From Roseiconus nitratireducens (GTDB taxonomy: Bacteria > Planctomycetota > Planctomycetia > Pirellulales > Pirellulaceae), in assembly GCF_008629675.1 (NCBI RefSeq), contig NZ_VWOX01000001.1:1-64000 (forward strand): a stretch of 64,000 nucleotides of DNA, in the 5' to 3' direction. This document shows, piece by piece, positions 1-8,385 of the stretch. Below the pieces are notes generated by a model that worked only from the letters and a program-made list of their open reading frames with translations, searched no databases and was not told the origin of the DNA. How positions within the stretch are numbered: position 1 is the stretch's first letter; every line of letters starts with the position of its first letter. The position numbers and the translations under genes are program-made.

Positions 1-47
1 CAGGTCGTTATTAGTCCTGGAGTCTGAAACGAGGTGCGTCCCCTTTA
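1..47. repeat. Miniature RAYT-associated palindrome, cut by window start
   Basis: Positions 31-47 read GAGGTGCGTCCCCTTTA, almost identical to the transposase-proximal end at 1449-1466. Positions 3-14 (GGTCGTTATTAG) resemble the distal end of the same element, where GCTCGTTATTTA is found at 749-760. The two ends are only about 20 bases apart here, so this looks like a non-autonomous miniature (REP/BIME-like) copy whose outer arm lies left of the window. This is an inference from similarity to the full element at 736-1466. Confidence 0.6.
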
Positions 48-120
48 CGACGCGGTGAAGTGCCGGGAGGCGACGTCGAGGACCCTCAGAAATGGACAGC
101 GTGTGCGGCAACAGCGTGAT

Positions 121-702
121 TTAATCGCTGCGCCGCCGGTGCCACGCATTAAACAAAAATGCACCGACCATGCTGACCGCGAAGAACACGGCACCACCAT
201 AGGCCGCGTAGATGTTAGCCGCGTCAATCCCCGATGGCTCGATTATCAACCCCGTAAAGACGCATAGGAAGATTGCGACAAGGAATGCCCCGATCGTGAC
301 CCCGGTGAGCGGGATGGGGTCACCGTCGTGAGCAGGGTCAGAGTCAAGGTCCTGCGTGTGGTCGGTCGGCCGGTAAGGGTTGTCTGACAAAGTTAGCCCC
401 TTCATGCAGCATGCGGCAACGACGCTTTGACGGCAACGACGCCTGCGCCATGCGTTAATCAACATTGCAGCGACAAGGCTGCCTGTGGAAATGAGGGCAA
501 AACCGCAAGCCAAAGCCATAGCGAACCATCCCCCACCTAACGACGCCAACGGCAAGTTTACTGCAAACAAGTAGCTGATATAGAGTCCGCAAATGGCTGC
601 GATGAGGGTGATCTGGGAACCCAGAACGTCAGCGTCACGCTGACTACCGCCAGAGTCGCAGTCCTGCGTGTGGTCGGTTGGTCGGTATGGGTTGTCTGAC
701 AA
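121..702 (-). CDS. Membrane protein made of two fused tandem copies
   Basis: The 193-residue product consists of two related halves. Each begins with the hydrophilic motif SDNPYRPTDHTQD (from residue 2 and again near residue 106), then carries two hydrophobic helices and ends in NAW followed by an arginine run (NAWRRRR and NAWHRRR). Function is unknown; short planctomycete membrane proteins beginning with an NPY-type motif are common. The start read here is TTG at 702, with no clear ribosome binding site. The second half could be translated alone from ATG at 405 or TTG at 387. The copies are marked at DNA level by a repeat of about 52 bases (349-400 and 661-713), and the copy-1 version has one extra T before the start. 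Probably a tandem gene duplication that lost the stop between copies. Confidence 0.6.
   Translation of the reverse strand: MSDNPYRPTDHTQDCDSGGSQRDADVLGSQITLIAAICGLYISYLFAVNLPLASLGGGWFAMALACGFALISTGSLVAAMLINAWRRRRCRQSVVAACCMKGLTLSDNPYRPTDHTQDLDSDPAHDGDPIPLTGVTIGAFLVAIFLCVFTGLIIEPSGIDAANIYAAYGGAVFFAVSMVGAFLFNAWHRRRSD
349..400. repeat. Direct repeat, copy A (copy B at 661-713)
   Basis: About 52 bases beginning GTCCTGCGTGTGGTCGGT are repeated at 661-713 with a few substitutions and one indel in a T run (GACAAAG versus GACAAAAG). The repeat covers the start codon, the SDNPY-coding region and a short upstream piece of both halves of the 121-702 gene, and marks the boundary of the duplication. Confidence 0.8.
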
Positions 703-735
703 AAGTTAGCCCCAGGTTGCAGCGCGAGCCCCGGG

Positions 736-1466
736 AAAAGGGGACGCAGCTCGTTATTTAACGCGGTGTCGACTTCTTGGGTCGACCGGGAGGCCGGAGT
801 GTATGAGTTAACTTCATTCGAGTTGCTGCTTGGCAAACCCAGTCCTCGTTGCCGAAAGGCCTGCAGCGCTGAACACACTTTCGAAGAGCTTGCAACTCGG
901 ATTCGCTCTGAGGCTTGTTGACGTGCGACCGCCAGTTTTTGGGACGTGGCAGCGGCCAATCCGCAAGAAAGTCCGTTTTGGTTGCCTGGTCACGTCCCCA
1001 CAGGCTGCCCCACTGCCAGTCCTCGGCGCGGTCACACAAACCCGCGCGAAGCGCGTTCCGCTCGACATACCTCAACACCACGAGCAGGTGTTCGTCTTCC
1101 TCGATCGGGAACGACTTGAAGCGACCCTGATACAGGTGCCCGGTACCGCCGGTGCCATGGTGGGCGTGCCACCGCATAGTGTGCGTGTTGGTTAGCCAGC
1201 GAAAGAAATCCGTCACTTGATGATCCGATTTGGGTCGCACCACGAAGTGCCAGTGATTCGGCATCACGCAGTAGGCCAAAATGGGGAGGTTCACCCGGTC
1301 GTATGCCTCTTCCATCACACTTTCAAACGCCCGGTAGTCCGCCGCCTTGTTGAACAATGGCAGGCGAGCCACGGCGCGGTTGAGAACGTGAAAGCAGACT
1401 CCGGCAGGACAAGCTCGAGGTCGACGAGGCATCGATAGCTCCTGAAATGAGGTGCGTCCCCTTTTA
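736..1466 (-). mobile_element. RAYT (REP-associated tyrosine transposase) element with terminal inverted repeats
   Basis: The transposase gene is bounded by AAAAGGGGACGCAGCTCG (from 736) and the inverted GAGGTGCGTCCCCTTTTA (1449-1466); about 15 of 17 positions match when one is reversed. The left end directly follows the transposase stop codon (TAA at 758-760). The right end contains the TAA stop codon of comM (1464-1466), so the element abuts or was inserted into the comM 3' end. A third end copy lies at 31-47. Single-stranded palindromes of this type are the substrates of RAYT/IS200-type enzymes. Confidence 0.75.
758..1432 (-). CDS. RAYT, Y1 transposase family
   Basis: The product is a 224-residue single-domain HUH/Y1 nuclease that would cut and rejoin single-stranded DNA through a covalent phosphotyrosine. 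The metal-binding HUH motif is HWH at residues 60-62 within MPNHWHFVVRP, and the probable catalytic tyrosine is Y122 in LRYVERNALRAG, the usual arrangement of REP-associated transposases. The ATG at 1432 was chosen because the FHVLNRA strand follows shortly after; the frame is open further upstream but that part has no domain. The C-terminus is basic. It sits between matching terminal palindromes, so it is probably intact and active or recently active. Confidence 0.85.
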   Translation of the reverse strand: MPRRPRACPAGVCFHVLNRAVARLPLFNKAADYRAFESVMEEAYDRVNLPILAYCVMPNHWHFVVRPKSDHQVTDFFRWLTNTHTMRWHAHHGTGGTGHLYQGRFKSFPIEEDEHLLVVLRYVERNALRAGLCDRAEDWQWGSLWGRDQATKTDFLADWPLPRPKNWRSHVNKPQSESELQALRKCVQRCRPFGNEDWVCQAATRMKLTHTLRPPGRPKKSTPR

Positions 1467-3011
1467 GGTCCAGAGGTCGCGATCGAGGCTGCGGTAGCCG
1501 ATGGCTTCGGCGAGGTGGACTTCGTTGATGGCTTCGTCGCCGGCGACGTCGGCGATGGTGCGGGCGACGCGCAGGATCTTGTCGTGGGCGCGGGCAGACA
1601 GGCCCATCTCCTCGACGCTGTGGCGAAGCATTTGGCGACAGGTCGGGTTGAGCGGACAATGCTCTCGGATCTGGCGGCTGGACAGATGTGCGTTGTAGCG
1701 CACGCCGGCGGACGCATTGCCAAATCGCTGTTCCTGAGCGGCCCGAGCGCGAACGACGTTCTCGCGCATTTGAGCGCTGCTGGTGCCGGGCTCCTGCGAC
1801 GAAGAGAGTTCCTCAAACGGTACCGCGGGGACTTCGATGTGAATGTCGATGCGGTCCATCAAAGGCCCCGAGATCCGTGACATGTACTTTTCCACTTGCG
1901 GGGGTGTGCAGTTGCAGTGGCGTCGGGGATCGCTTCGATAGCCGCAAGGACAGGGATTCGCGGCCGCGACCAACATGAACTCGCTGGGAAAGGTCGTCGA
2001 ACGCATTGCTCTTGAAATGGTCACCACCCCGTCTTCCAGCGGTTGTCGCATGACTTCCAAGGTCTTGCGGTTGAACTCCGGCAACTCGTCCAGGAACAGA
2101 ATCCCGTGGTGGGCTTTGCTGATTTCTCCCGGGGCCGGAGGGCTGCCGCCGCCGACCAGTCCGGCATCGCTGATGGTGTGATGGGGAGAACGAAAGGGCC
2201 GCTTTGCCAGCAGGGGCTGGCCGCTGGGCAGTTGTCCCAAAGCGCTGTAGATCCGCGTCGTTTCGATGGACTCGCCGGAGCCCAACTGCGGCAACACCGT
2301 CGGGATCCGTTTGGCCAGCATCGTCTTTCCGCTGCCCGGCGGTCCGATCATGATCAGGTTGTGTCGACCAGCCGCGGCGAGCGTGACGGCGCGTTTGGCG
2401 GATTCCTGGCCGCGGACGTCTCCGAAGTCGACTTCGTAGACGCTGAACTCCTCAAAGAGTTGCTCCAGCCGGCTCGGGGCGGGAGGGATCTCGATTTCCT
2501 CGGCGAAGAAGGCGACGGCCTGGGCGAGACTTTCCACCGGAATCACCTCCAAGCCTTCCACCACCGCGGCTTCCCCGGCGTTCTCGGCGGGAACGACGAT
2601 CCCGCGCAGGTCCGCGTCCTTGGCCGCTTCGATCGCGATCGAAAGGCCGCCTTTGACCGGCCGCGTATGACCTTCCAGAGCGAGTTCGCCGATGATCGCG
2701 TAGTGCTCCAGCCGATCCGGAGCCAGCTGGCCGCTTCCGGCCAGCACGCCAAGCGCCACTGGCAAATCGAACGAAGCCGCTTGTTTGGGCAAGTCACCTG
2801 GGGCCAGGTTGATCACGACGCGATCGTGCGGCCGCGTGAAGCCGCTGTTGACGATTGCCCGCTCGACCCGGTGGGTACTTTCCTTGACCGCGGTGTCGGG
2901 CAGCCCAACCAGAATGGTCTTGGGCATCGCTGCCGGGGAAATGTCCACCTCCACATCGACCGGCATCGCCTCGATGCCTAGCAGCGTGAACGTTTTTAGT
3001 CGCGCAAGCAT
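1464..3011 (-). CDS. comM: YifB/ComM-type Mg chelatase-like AAA+ ATPase
   Basis: The 515-residue product matches the usual length of the ComM/YifB family. ComM is known in other bacteria as a hexameric helicase promoting branch migration during natural transformation; whether this organism is transformable is unknown. An N-terminal Lon-like ChlI domain is followed by the AAA+ core with Walker A GPPGSGKT (about residue 220), Walker B GILFLDELPEF, a cysteine cluster CPCG...CNC between them and the arginine-finger region, and a C-terminal Mg-chelatase domain. The ATG at 3011 gives the conserved MLARLKTFTLLGIEA start; the open frame continues upstream without conserved sequence. The stop codon lies inside the end of the neighbouring RAYT element, so the last residues may have been altered by insertion. 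Confidence 0.92.
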   Translation of the reverse strand: MLARLKTFTLLGIEAMPVDVEVDISPAAMPKTILVGLPDTAVKESTHRVERAIVNSGFTRPHDRVVINLAPGDLPKQAASFDLPVALGVLAGSGQLAPDRLEHYAIIGELALEGHTRPVKGGLSIAIEAAKDADLRGIVVPAENAGEAAVVEGLEVIPVESLAQAVAFFAEEIEIPPAPSRLEQLFEEFSVYEVDFGDVRGQESAKRAVTLAAAGRHNLIMIGPPGSGKTMLAKRIPTVLPQLGSGESIETTRIYSALGQLPSGQPLLAKRPFRSPHHTISDAGLVGGGSPPAPGEISKAHHGILFLDELPEFNRKTLEVMRQPLEDGVVTISRAMRSTTFPSEFMLVAAANPCPCGYRSDPRRHCNCTPPQVEKYMSRISGPLMDRIDIHIEVPAVPFEELSSSQEPGTSSAQMRENVVRARAAQEQRFGNASAGVRYNAHLSSRQIREHCPLNPTCRQMLRHSVEEMGLSARAHDKILRVARTIADVAGDEAINEVHLAEAIGYRSLDRDLWT

Positions 3012-3281
3012 TGCCCCATGCCCCAGCTGATCTGTTGATCCTTGCCGTATTTGTATCTCCGACGCATTTCGCACCGCCGCTCTCATGGGACGTCGGGAAA
3101 ATGCCGCGAAGATTCGCAACCAAAATGGTGACGACTTCACCCGGCTGAAGCAACCCAGCTGGAAACGCCACTGTCGGGATCCGCTTGAATCGATGCCACA
3201 GAGCACACGAAGAGCACCATTCTCGGTGAACTCTGTGACCTCCGTGGCTCGATCGGCCACACGGGATCGGTTCGCCGCCGG

Positions 3282-4097
3282 TTAGAACTGTTTCGTCTTG
3301 TGTCGGATCACACCCAGACGGTCTCTTTCCTGGATCAATTGGGCAAGAATGCTGACGGAGATTTCCGGTGGCGTGTTGTTTCCCAGCGGCAGTCCGACGG
3401 GGCAGTGAAAGGAGGCTCGCGACTGTTCGGAGACGTCCAACTTTTCCAGATCACGCCGAAGCACCTTCGCTTTCTGCAGGCTGCCGATCACACCCACGTA
3501 GGGAGCCGTTTTGTTTTTCAGGATCTCCGCCAGAATCGGAAGGTCGGTCGCGTGACCCTGCGTCATCAGCAGGAAAAAGCTTCGCGAGTCCAACGGCTGG
3601 ACGTGGTCAGCTAACGTCTCGCCGCAAATTGCTTCCAGCCGCGGATGCGCCGGAAGTCTCGACAGCCAGTCCGTGCGTGTGTCGAGACACTTGACCGTGC
3701 AGGGCAGTTGAAGCAGCATCGGAATGAGACTCTGGGCGACATGGCCGGCCCCGAAGATGACGATCCTCCAATCCAGGCGATTGACGGCTTCAAACAGCAG
3801 CCGGACTTCACCGCCGCAAGTCATGCCGATTTCCGACTGCAGGTTCCAGGTGACCAATTGACAATCTTGCTGGGATGACGATTGCAGCATTGCTTGGGCG
3901 TGCCGAATCGCGCGGGCCTCCACTCGGCCGCCACCGATGGTCCCCGAGACCAAGCCGTCAGGTGTGACGACCGCCTTGGCGCCCACGACCTGCGGCGCGC
4001 TGCCACGGGCATCGGCCAAGGTCACCACGACAAACGGTCCGGCGTCATCCAACAGTTCCTGGACGATGCGCGCGTGCCTGTGGAAGTCGACCGGCAT
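3282..4097 (-). CDS. XdhC/CoxI family molybdo-hydroxylase maturation protein
   Basis: The 271-residue product has the two-part layout of XdhC proteins: an N-terminal segment with VVTLADARGSAP and a glycine-rich SGTIGGGRVEARA, and a C-terminal Rossmann-type domain beginning IVIFGAGHVAQSL. XdhC binds molybdenum cofactor, promotes its sulfuration and delivers it to xanthine-dehydrogenase-type enzymes. That fits its position: the divergent neighbour is a MobA/MocA-like nucleotidyltransferase (110-bp shared upstream region), and the hydroxylase subunits lie about 1 kb away. ATG start at 4097. Confidence 0.88.
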   Translation of the reverse strand: MPVDFHRHARIVQELLDDAGPFVVVTLADARGSAPQVVGAKAVVTPDGLVSGTIGGGRVEARAIRHAQAMLQSSSQQDCQLVTWNLQSEIGMTCGGEVRLLFEAVNRLDWRIVIFGAGHVAQSLIPMLLQLPCTVKCLDTRTDWLSRLPAHPRLEAICGETLADHVQPLDSRSFFLLMTQGHATDLPILAEILKNKTAPYVGVIGSLQKAKVLRRDLEKLDVSEQSRASFHCPVGLPLGNNTPPEISVSILAQLIQERDRLGVIRHKTKQF

Positions 4098-4207
4098 GTC
4101 TGCCGCACCTCGGCTGATAAGACTCGGCTGGTAAGATACGAGATCAACGTTTCTCGCACTGGCGAAATCGTTTCAGCAAGTCTAACGAAACTGTCGCACC
4201 GTCTGCC

Positions 4208-4804
4208 ATGTCCTCGCAAGCATTCTTCGCCATCGTTCCCGCCGCGGGGGACAGTCGCCGGATGGGACGCAATAAGTTGATGTTGCCCTGGCAGGGCCGG
4301 CCGATCTTGCACCACGTATTGAGCGCCTGGCGGGCGAGCGATGTGGACGCGGTGTTGGCGGTCGTTCGAGCGGACGATGATCCGGTCCGAAGCGTGTGCC
4401 AGGAACTTGGGGTGAAGGTCTTGTGTCCCACGCCGCGACCGCGGGACATGAAGGAATCCATCCAACACGGATTGCGATTCCTGCAGGAAGACGCACAGCC
4501 GACGTCCGGGGATCGGTTTCTGATTGCTCCAGCCGACATGCCTCGATTGTCGTCGGATTTGATCAACCAGGTGGTCCGCGCCAGCAATGGCCGCGACGAA
4601 ATCGTCTTGCCCTGCTTTGGAGAGCATTTGGGGCATCCGGTCTCGCTGCCCTGGACGCTGGCGGCCGATGTGTTCGAGTTGCCCGAACATGCGGGGATCA
4701 ATCGTATCGTGTTCGAGCAGCGAAAGTTTGTGCTGGAGTTGCCGGCCGCCGAGATCCTCACCGATGTCGATACGCCGGAGGACTATCGCCGGTTGTGCGA
4801 TTAA
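4208..4804 (+). CDS. MobA/MocA-like molybdenum cofactor nucleotidyltransferase
   Basis: The 198-residue GT-A fold nucleotidyltransferase has the signature PAAGDSRRMGRNKLMLPW at residues 11-28 and the metal-binding APADMPRL near residue 103, with GHPVSLP further on. Members of this subgroup transfer CMP (MocA) or GMP (MobA) to molybdopterin; proximity to XdhC and to a hydroxylase that normally uses the cytidine dinucleotide form favours MocA, but CTP versus GTP use cannot be read from sequence. It is divergent from the XdhC-like gene and followed by the tandem repeat block. Confidence 0.82.
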   Translation: MSSQAFFAIVPAAGDSRRMGRNKLMLPWQGRPILHHVLSAWRASDVDAVLAVVRADDDPVRSVCQELGVKVLCPTPRPRDMKESIQHGLRFLQEDAQPTSGDRFLIAPADMPRLSSDLINQVVRASNGRDEIVLPCFGEHLGHPVSLPWTLAADVFELPEHAGINRIVFEQRKFVLELPAAEILTDVDTPEDYRRLCD

Positions 4805-4834
4805 GCGCGGCTGGAACTTCCATCACTTCGTCGC

Positions 4835-5186
4835 GGCTGTCGCCCCTCCGGGGCTGGTGGTGAAGGGGGCTCGTGAACCGGCGGCCGAGGCCGCCGGCAG
4901 GGAGCTGTCGCCCCTTCGGGGCTGGATGCGAGAAGGTTGCTCTTTTGGGGCTGGCGCGTGGAAGTGCTTGGTGGCCTTCAGGGGTCTGGGCGGTGAGGCG
5001 GCTGTCGCCCCTTCGGGGCTGGTGGTGAAGGGGGCTCGTGAACCGGCGGCCGAGGCCGCCGGCAGGGACCTGTCGCCCTTTCGGGGCTGGCTGCGAGAAG
5101 GTTGCTCTTTTGGGGCTGGTGCGTGGAAGTATTTGGTGGCCTTCGGGGGCTTGGACGGCGAGGCGGCTGTCGCCCCTTCGGGGCTG
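4835..5186. repeat. 165-bp tandem repeat, two full copies plus partial third
   Basis: Units begin with GGCTGTCGCCCC at 4835, 5000 and 5165, exactly 165 bases apart; the third copy stops after about 20 bases. Each full unit contains two copies of the short palindrome GTCGCCCCTTCGGGGCTGG, able to form a GCCCC-TTCG-GGGC hairpin, so about five hairpins lie between the MocA-like gene and the hydroxylase gene. The open frames read across it are repeat translations and not believed. The rest of 4805-5260 holds no gene. Confidence 0.9.
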
Positions 5187-5260
5187 AAGTCGCGGAATGT
5201 TTGTTGCCAGTTTTGGGGCGGGGCGCGAAGTGCAACTTGAAGCGGCGCTCGTCCGCCGCT

Positions 5261-7492
5261 TCAAGAGAGTCGCAGTGGCATGGAACGGCATCGCGTTCCG
5301 GTGGCAGCGAACAGTGCGTTGGCGACCGCCGGCGCGATGGCGATGATCGGTGTCTCGCCCGCTCCGACCGAGGGCAGGTCCGGTCGGTTCAACTGGACGA
5401 TGTTCAGCTTGGGCAGATCGCTCAATCGGGGAACGCGGTAGGAAGAGAAACTGGGATTGGTGATCTTTCCCTCGGAGAACTCGATCGATTCGGTCAGGGC
5501 GCCGCCCAGACCCATCATCAAGGCGCCGACCTGCTGGGCCCGCAGGTTGCGTGGGTTGTGAACGGCACCGCATTCGAACGCCTGGCAAACTTCCACCACG
5601 TGCAGTTCGCCGTCGCGGATTTCTACTTCGGCGCAGGCCGCCACGAACGATCCTTTCTCCGTTCCGCACGCCAATCCGACACCGCGTTGGTTCGGTTTTT
5701 CGCCTTGTCCCGTCTCCGCGACACGGCGCGGCCAATGGAACGCGTCGGCCGCGGCTTTCAGGACGTCCTTCAGGCGGCCGTCGGCCAGGTGACGCAACCG
5801 AAAATCCAACGGGTCCGCATCGCTCCGCGCGGCCAGTTCGTCCATCGCGGATTCTCTGGCAAACGTGTTCGCGGTTGAGGCGAGGGCGCGATACGACCCT
5901 TGGCGCAGGGGGGCGTCGCAGCGAACGAAGCGGGTGCTCCCGTGCGGAACTTTGTAAGGGGTTTCGATCGCGGATCCGCCGGAGTTGTAGTTGGTGAATT
6001 CCCAGAGACAAAGGTCTCCTGCGGCATCCAGTCCGGCGTGGACGGTGATCACGCCGGCGGGACGAAAGTAAGCCCACGTGAATTCTTCGTCTCGGGTCCA
6101 CCGCAATGAGACGGGACGCCCGGCAGCTTTGGCCAGTCGCGCCGCCTCCACGGCCGCTTCACCGGTGTGCTTTCCGCCGAATCCGCCACCGGTATCCGGC
6201 ACGATCACGCGGGCTTGCTGTGGAGACAGGCGAAACGTCTGGCACAGTTCGCCGTGAACGCGAGCAGGCTGCTGCGTGCCGGTCCACACGGTGAGCTGGT
6301 CGTCTTGCCACTGGGCGACCGCGGCACGCGGTTCCATCGGCGCGTGTTGGACGTAAGCGATTTCGTACTCACCGCGGACAGTCTGTTTTGCTTTGGCGGT
6401 TCCCTCCGCGGGGTTCCCCCACACGTCCCGACCGCGATCTCCTTGCGAGTCGCCGCTGCGTTTGAGTCGATCGAACAACTGGTCGCTGGGAAAGCTTGAA
6501 CCAGCTTTCCATTGACAAGTTGCCGCGATCGCGTCTCGCGCTTTGGCCGCCCGCCAGCTCGTTGGTGCGGCGCAGCCGATGAAATCTCCGTCGCGCACCA
6601 CGACCACGTCATCAAGCTGTTGCGCCGGCGTCAAGTCGACCGAGGCAAGGGTTGCTCCGTAGGAAGTCGGACGCAGCACCTTGCCATACAGCATGCCCGG
6701 CAGTTGGATGTCCGACGGGTACTTGGTCTGTCCGGTGACCACGGCTGGGCCATCGACCTTGTCGACACTGGTGCCCAGCACGCGCCAGCGATCGATGGGG
6801 ACGATCGACGCGTCTTCCGACGGGGCGGCATTCAACCTCTCCTGCAAGGCTTCGTCGCGGGCGAGTTCGGAGAGCGAAAGCTGTTGTTGGTCGCCACCGC
6901 GGAATACGCCTTCGGAATAGGTGACTTGTTCGGTGTTCAAGTCGAATTGCTCGGCGGCGAATTGATGCAGCAGGCCACGCAACGCGGCGGCAGCGTTGCG
7001 AACCCGCGGAACGGTGGATGGAGTCGTTCGGCTGCCGGCCGTGCCCCCGTCATCGGGACAGCGTTGCGTATCCGCCATGACCAGGCGAATGCGGTCGATT
7101 GGCAGGCCCAGTTCTTCCGCCGCGGCCTGGGACAGCTGCGTCCGCGCTCCCTGGCCGACCGACACCTTGCTGGTCAGCACGGTCACGATACCGTCGTCAC
7201 CCAGCTGGAACCTTTGTGACAAGAGCTCCTCGCGTCGTGCGGATCGGCCTCTTCGCTGAGCGTGGGCCGTTCGCGCCGAGACCGTGATCAGCAGCCCGGC
7301 ACCGACCACCTGCGTGAATTCGCGACGATTGGCAGCGAATCGATAGCGGGGCGGCTCGCGCAGTTCATAACGTTCCACTTCAAGTGGTTCGTCGTCGATC
7401 GACAGGTCATCGTTGCTGGGTGAGCGATCGATGAGGGGATCGGAGGACGGTGGATTTAGATCAGGGATCGGGCGGCGATGCGGTCGGGCCAT
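5261..7492 (-). CDS. Molybdopterin-binding large subunit of an IorB-like aldehyde/isoquinoline oxidoreductase
   Basis: The 743-residue product belongs to the xanthine oxidase superfamily, catalysing hydroxylation or oxidation of aldehydes or N-heterocycles with electrons passing to the 2Fe-2S partner. Family marks include GGGFGGKHTGE (cofactor binding) and the C-terminal VGAGETP with the expected active-site glutamate. The length and layout match the two-subunit IorAB type without an FAD subunit. A twin-arginine-like motif ANRREFTQVVG is at residues 54-64, followed by a hydrophobic stretch and an Ala-x-Ala region, so it is probably exported folded to the periplasm; the about 50-residue acidic extension before the motif is unusual. 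It follows the 2Fe-2S subunit gene by 57 bases, evidently one operon. Substrate unknown. Confidence 0.87.
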   Translation of the reverse strand: MARPHRRPIPDLNPPSSDPLIDRSPSNDDLSIDDEPLEVERYELREPPRYRFAANRREFTQVVGAGLLITVSARTAHAQRRGRSARREELLSQRFQLGDDGIVTVLTSKVSVGQGARTQLSQAAAEELGLPIDRIRLVMADTQRCPDDGGTAGSRTTPSTVPRVRNAAAALRGLLHQFAAEQFDLNTEQVTYSEGVFRGGDQQQLSLSELARDEALQERLNAAPSEDASIVPIDRWRVLGTSVDKVDGPAVVTGQTKYPSDIQLPGMLYGKVLRPTSYGATLASVDLTPAQQLDDVVVVRDGDFIGCAAPTSWRAAKARDAIAATCQWKAGSSFPSDQLFDRLKRSGDSQGDRGRDVWGNPAEGTAKAKQTVRGEYEIAYVQHAPMEPRAAVAQWQDDQLTVWTGTQQPARVHGELCQTFRLSPQQARVIVPDTGGGFGGKHTGEAAVEAARLAKAAGRPVSLRWTRDEEFTWAYFRPAGVITVHAGLDAAGDLCLWEFTNYNSGGSAIETPYKVPHGSTRFVRCDAPLRQGSYRALASTANTFARESAMDELAARSDADPLDFRLRHLADGRLKDVLKAAADAFHWPRRVAETGQGEKPNQRGVGLACGTEKGSFVAACAEVEIRDGELHVVEVCQAFECGAVHNPRNLRAQQVGALMMGLGGALTESIEFSEGKITNPSFSSYRVPRLSDLPKLNIVQLNRPDLPSVGAGETPIIAIAPAVANALFAATGTRCRSMPLRLS

Positions 7493-7549
7493 GGCGGACT
7501 TCCTGGGAGAAAGAGTTCCATTCGGATCTGGAACGGCAGGCGAGGCAGG

Positions 7550-8134
7550 CTAGCTTTGTTGCACTGCCTGCTGGACCGCGGCGAGAATGTTTTCGTAATT
7601 GCAGCAACGACAAATGTGCTGACTCATCTCAGCGACGATTTCATCGCGAGAAGCGTTAGGGCGTTCTTTTGCCAGAGCGACCGCCGTCATGATGTGGCCG
7701 GGGACACAGTAACCACACTGCATCGCCTGATGGTCCAGAAACGCTTGCTGGACGCCGTGCAATTGTCCGGCCTGCGCCAACCCTTCGATGGTTTGGACCT
7801 CGGTCCCGCCGACTTCACCAACGGAGGTGATGCAAGAGCGAGTGGGCACGCCGTCGACCAGCACCGTGCAGGCGCCGCATTCTCCTTCGCCGCAACCGAA
7901 CTTCGTCCCGGTCAGGTGGAAATCTTCGCGGAGGACGTCCAGCAGCGGTCGATCTGGATCGGTGTCGGCGGATTGTCGCTGTCCATTGATTTGCAATTCA
8001 ATCGTCTCTTCAGCCACCGATTCGTCCTCCGTCGGGTCAGGCAGGAAACGCCGCAGAAGTCTGGCAACCGCGTTGCCGGCAGTCGGCGCCGTGGTCACGC
8101 CGGTCCGGTCGATCATACCGCGCCGCGAAGTCAC
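7550..8134 (-). CDS. 2Fe-2S small subunit of the molybdo-hydroxylase (IorA-like)
   Basis: This is the electron-transfer subunit for the downstream large subunit. It has the plant-type ferredoxin cluster motif CGEGECGACTVLVDG followed by a fourth cysteine in TRSC, and the second all-helical cluster motif QCGYCVPGH...ICRCCNY near the C-terminus. No export signal was found, as is usual when the partner carries the Tat signal. The start is uncertain: GTG at 8134 or ATG at 8116, neither with a good ribosome binding site, and about 40 residues precede the ferredoxin fold. A different frame upstream (from ATG 8258) reads protein-like and may be a frameshifted or overlapping leader. Confidence 0.88.
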   Translation of the reverse strand: MTSRRGMIDRTGVTTAPTAGNAVARLLRRFLPDPTEDESVAEETIELQINGQRQSADTDPDRPLLDVLREDFHLTGTKFGCGEGECGACTVLVDGVPTRSCITSVGEVGGTEVQTIEGLAQAGQLHGVQQAFLDHQAMQCGYCVPGHIMTAVALAKERPNASRDEIVAEMSQHICRCCNYENILAAVQQAVQQS

Positions 8135-8304
8135 GAATCAAATATGGTCCGGCTTCCTGTTCCCACGATGTGGGTCCGCCGTCACCGCGCCGCTGCGGTC
8201 CGGTCTTCAGAGTTTGGGATCGACGGCGACCTCCGAACAACTTCCTCACGGCATGCATCGTGATCGCGACTGCGTCCGGTCGTTGGAAGAGGTTGGAAAT
8301 GAAA

Positions 8305-8337
8305 AACGGCCGCCGGTCGTCGTGACCAGCGGCCGTT
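8305..8337 (-). terminator. Rho-independent terminator of the lipoprotein gene
   Basis: AACGGCCGC pairs perfectly with GCGGCCGTT, with a further GGTC/GACC inner stem around GTCGT. Read on the minus strand the hairpin ends in a run of five T and lies about 50 bases after the stop codon at 8386. Confidence 0.8.
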
Positions 8338-8385
8338 CATGCATCCAGATTGGATTCTATTTGCACTTGCAAACAGTAAACGATT

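Noticed and set aside
4587-5240. Long plus-strand ORF across the repeat block
   Set aside because: It is a translation of the 165-bp repeats (AREPAAEAAGRE repeated), not a protein with natural composition; it also continues from the MocA-like gene in another frame.
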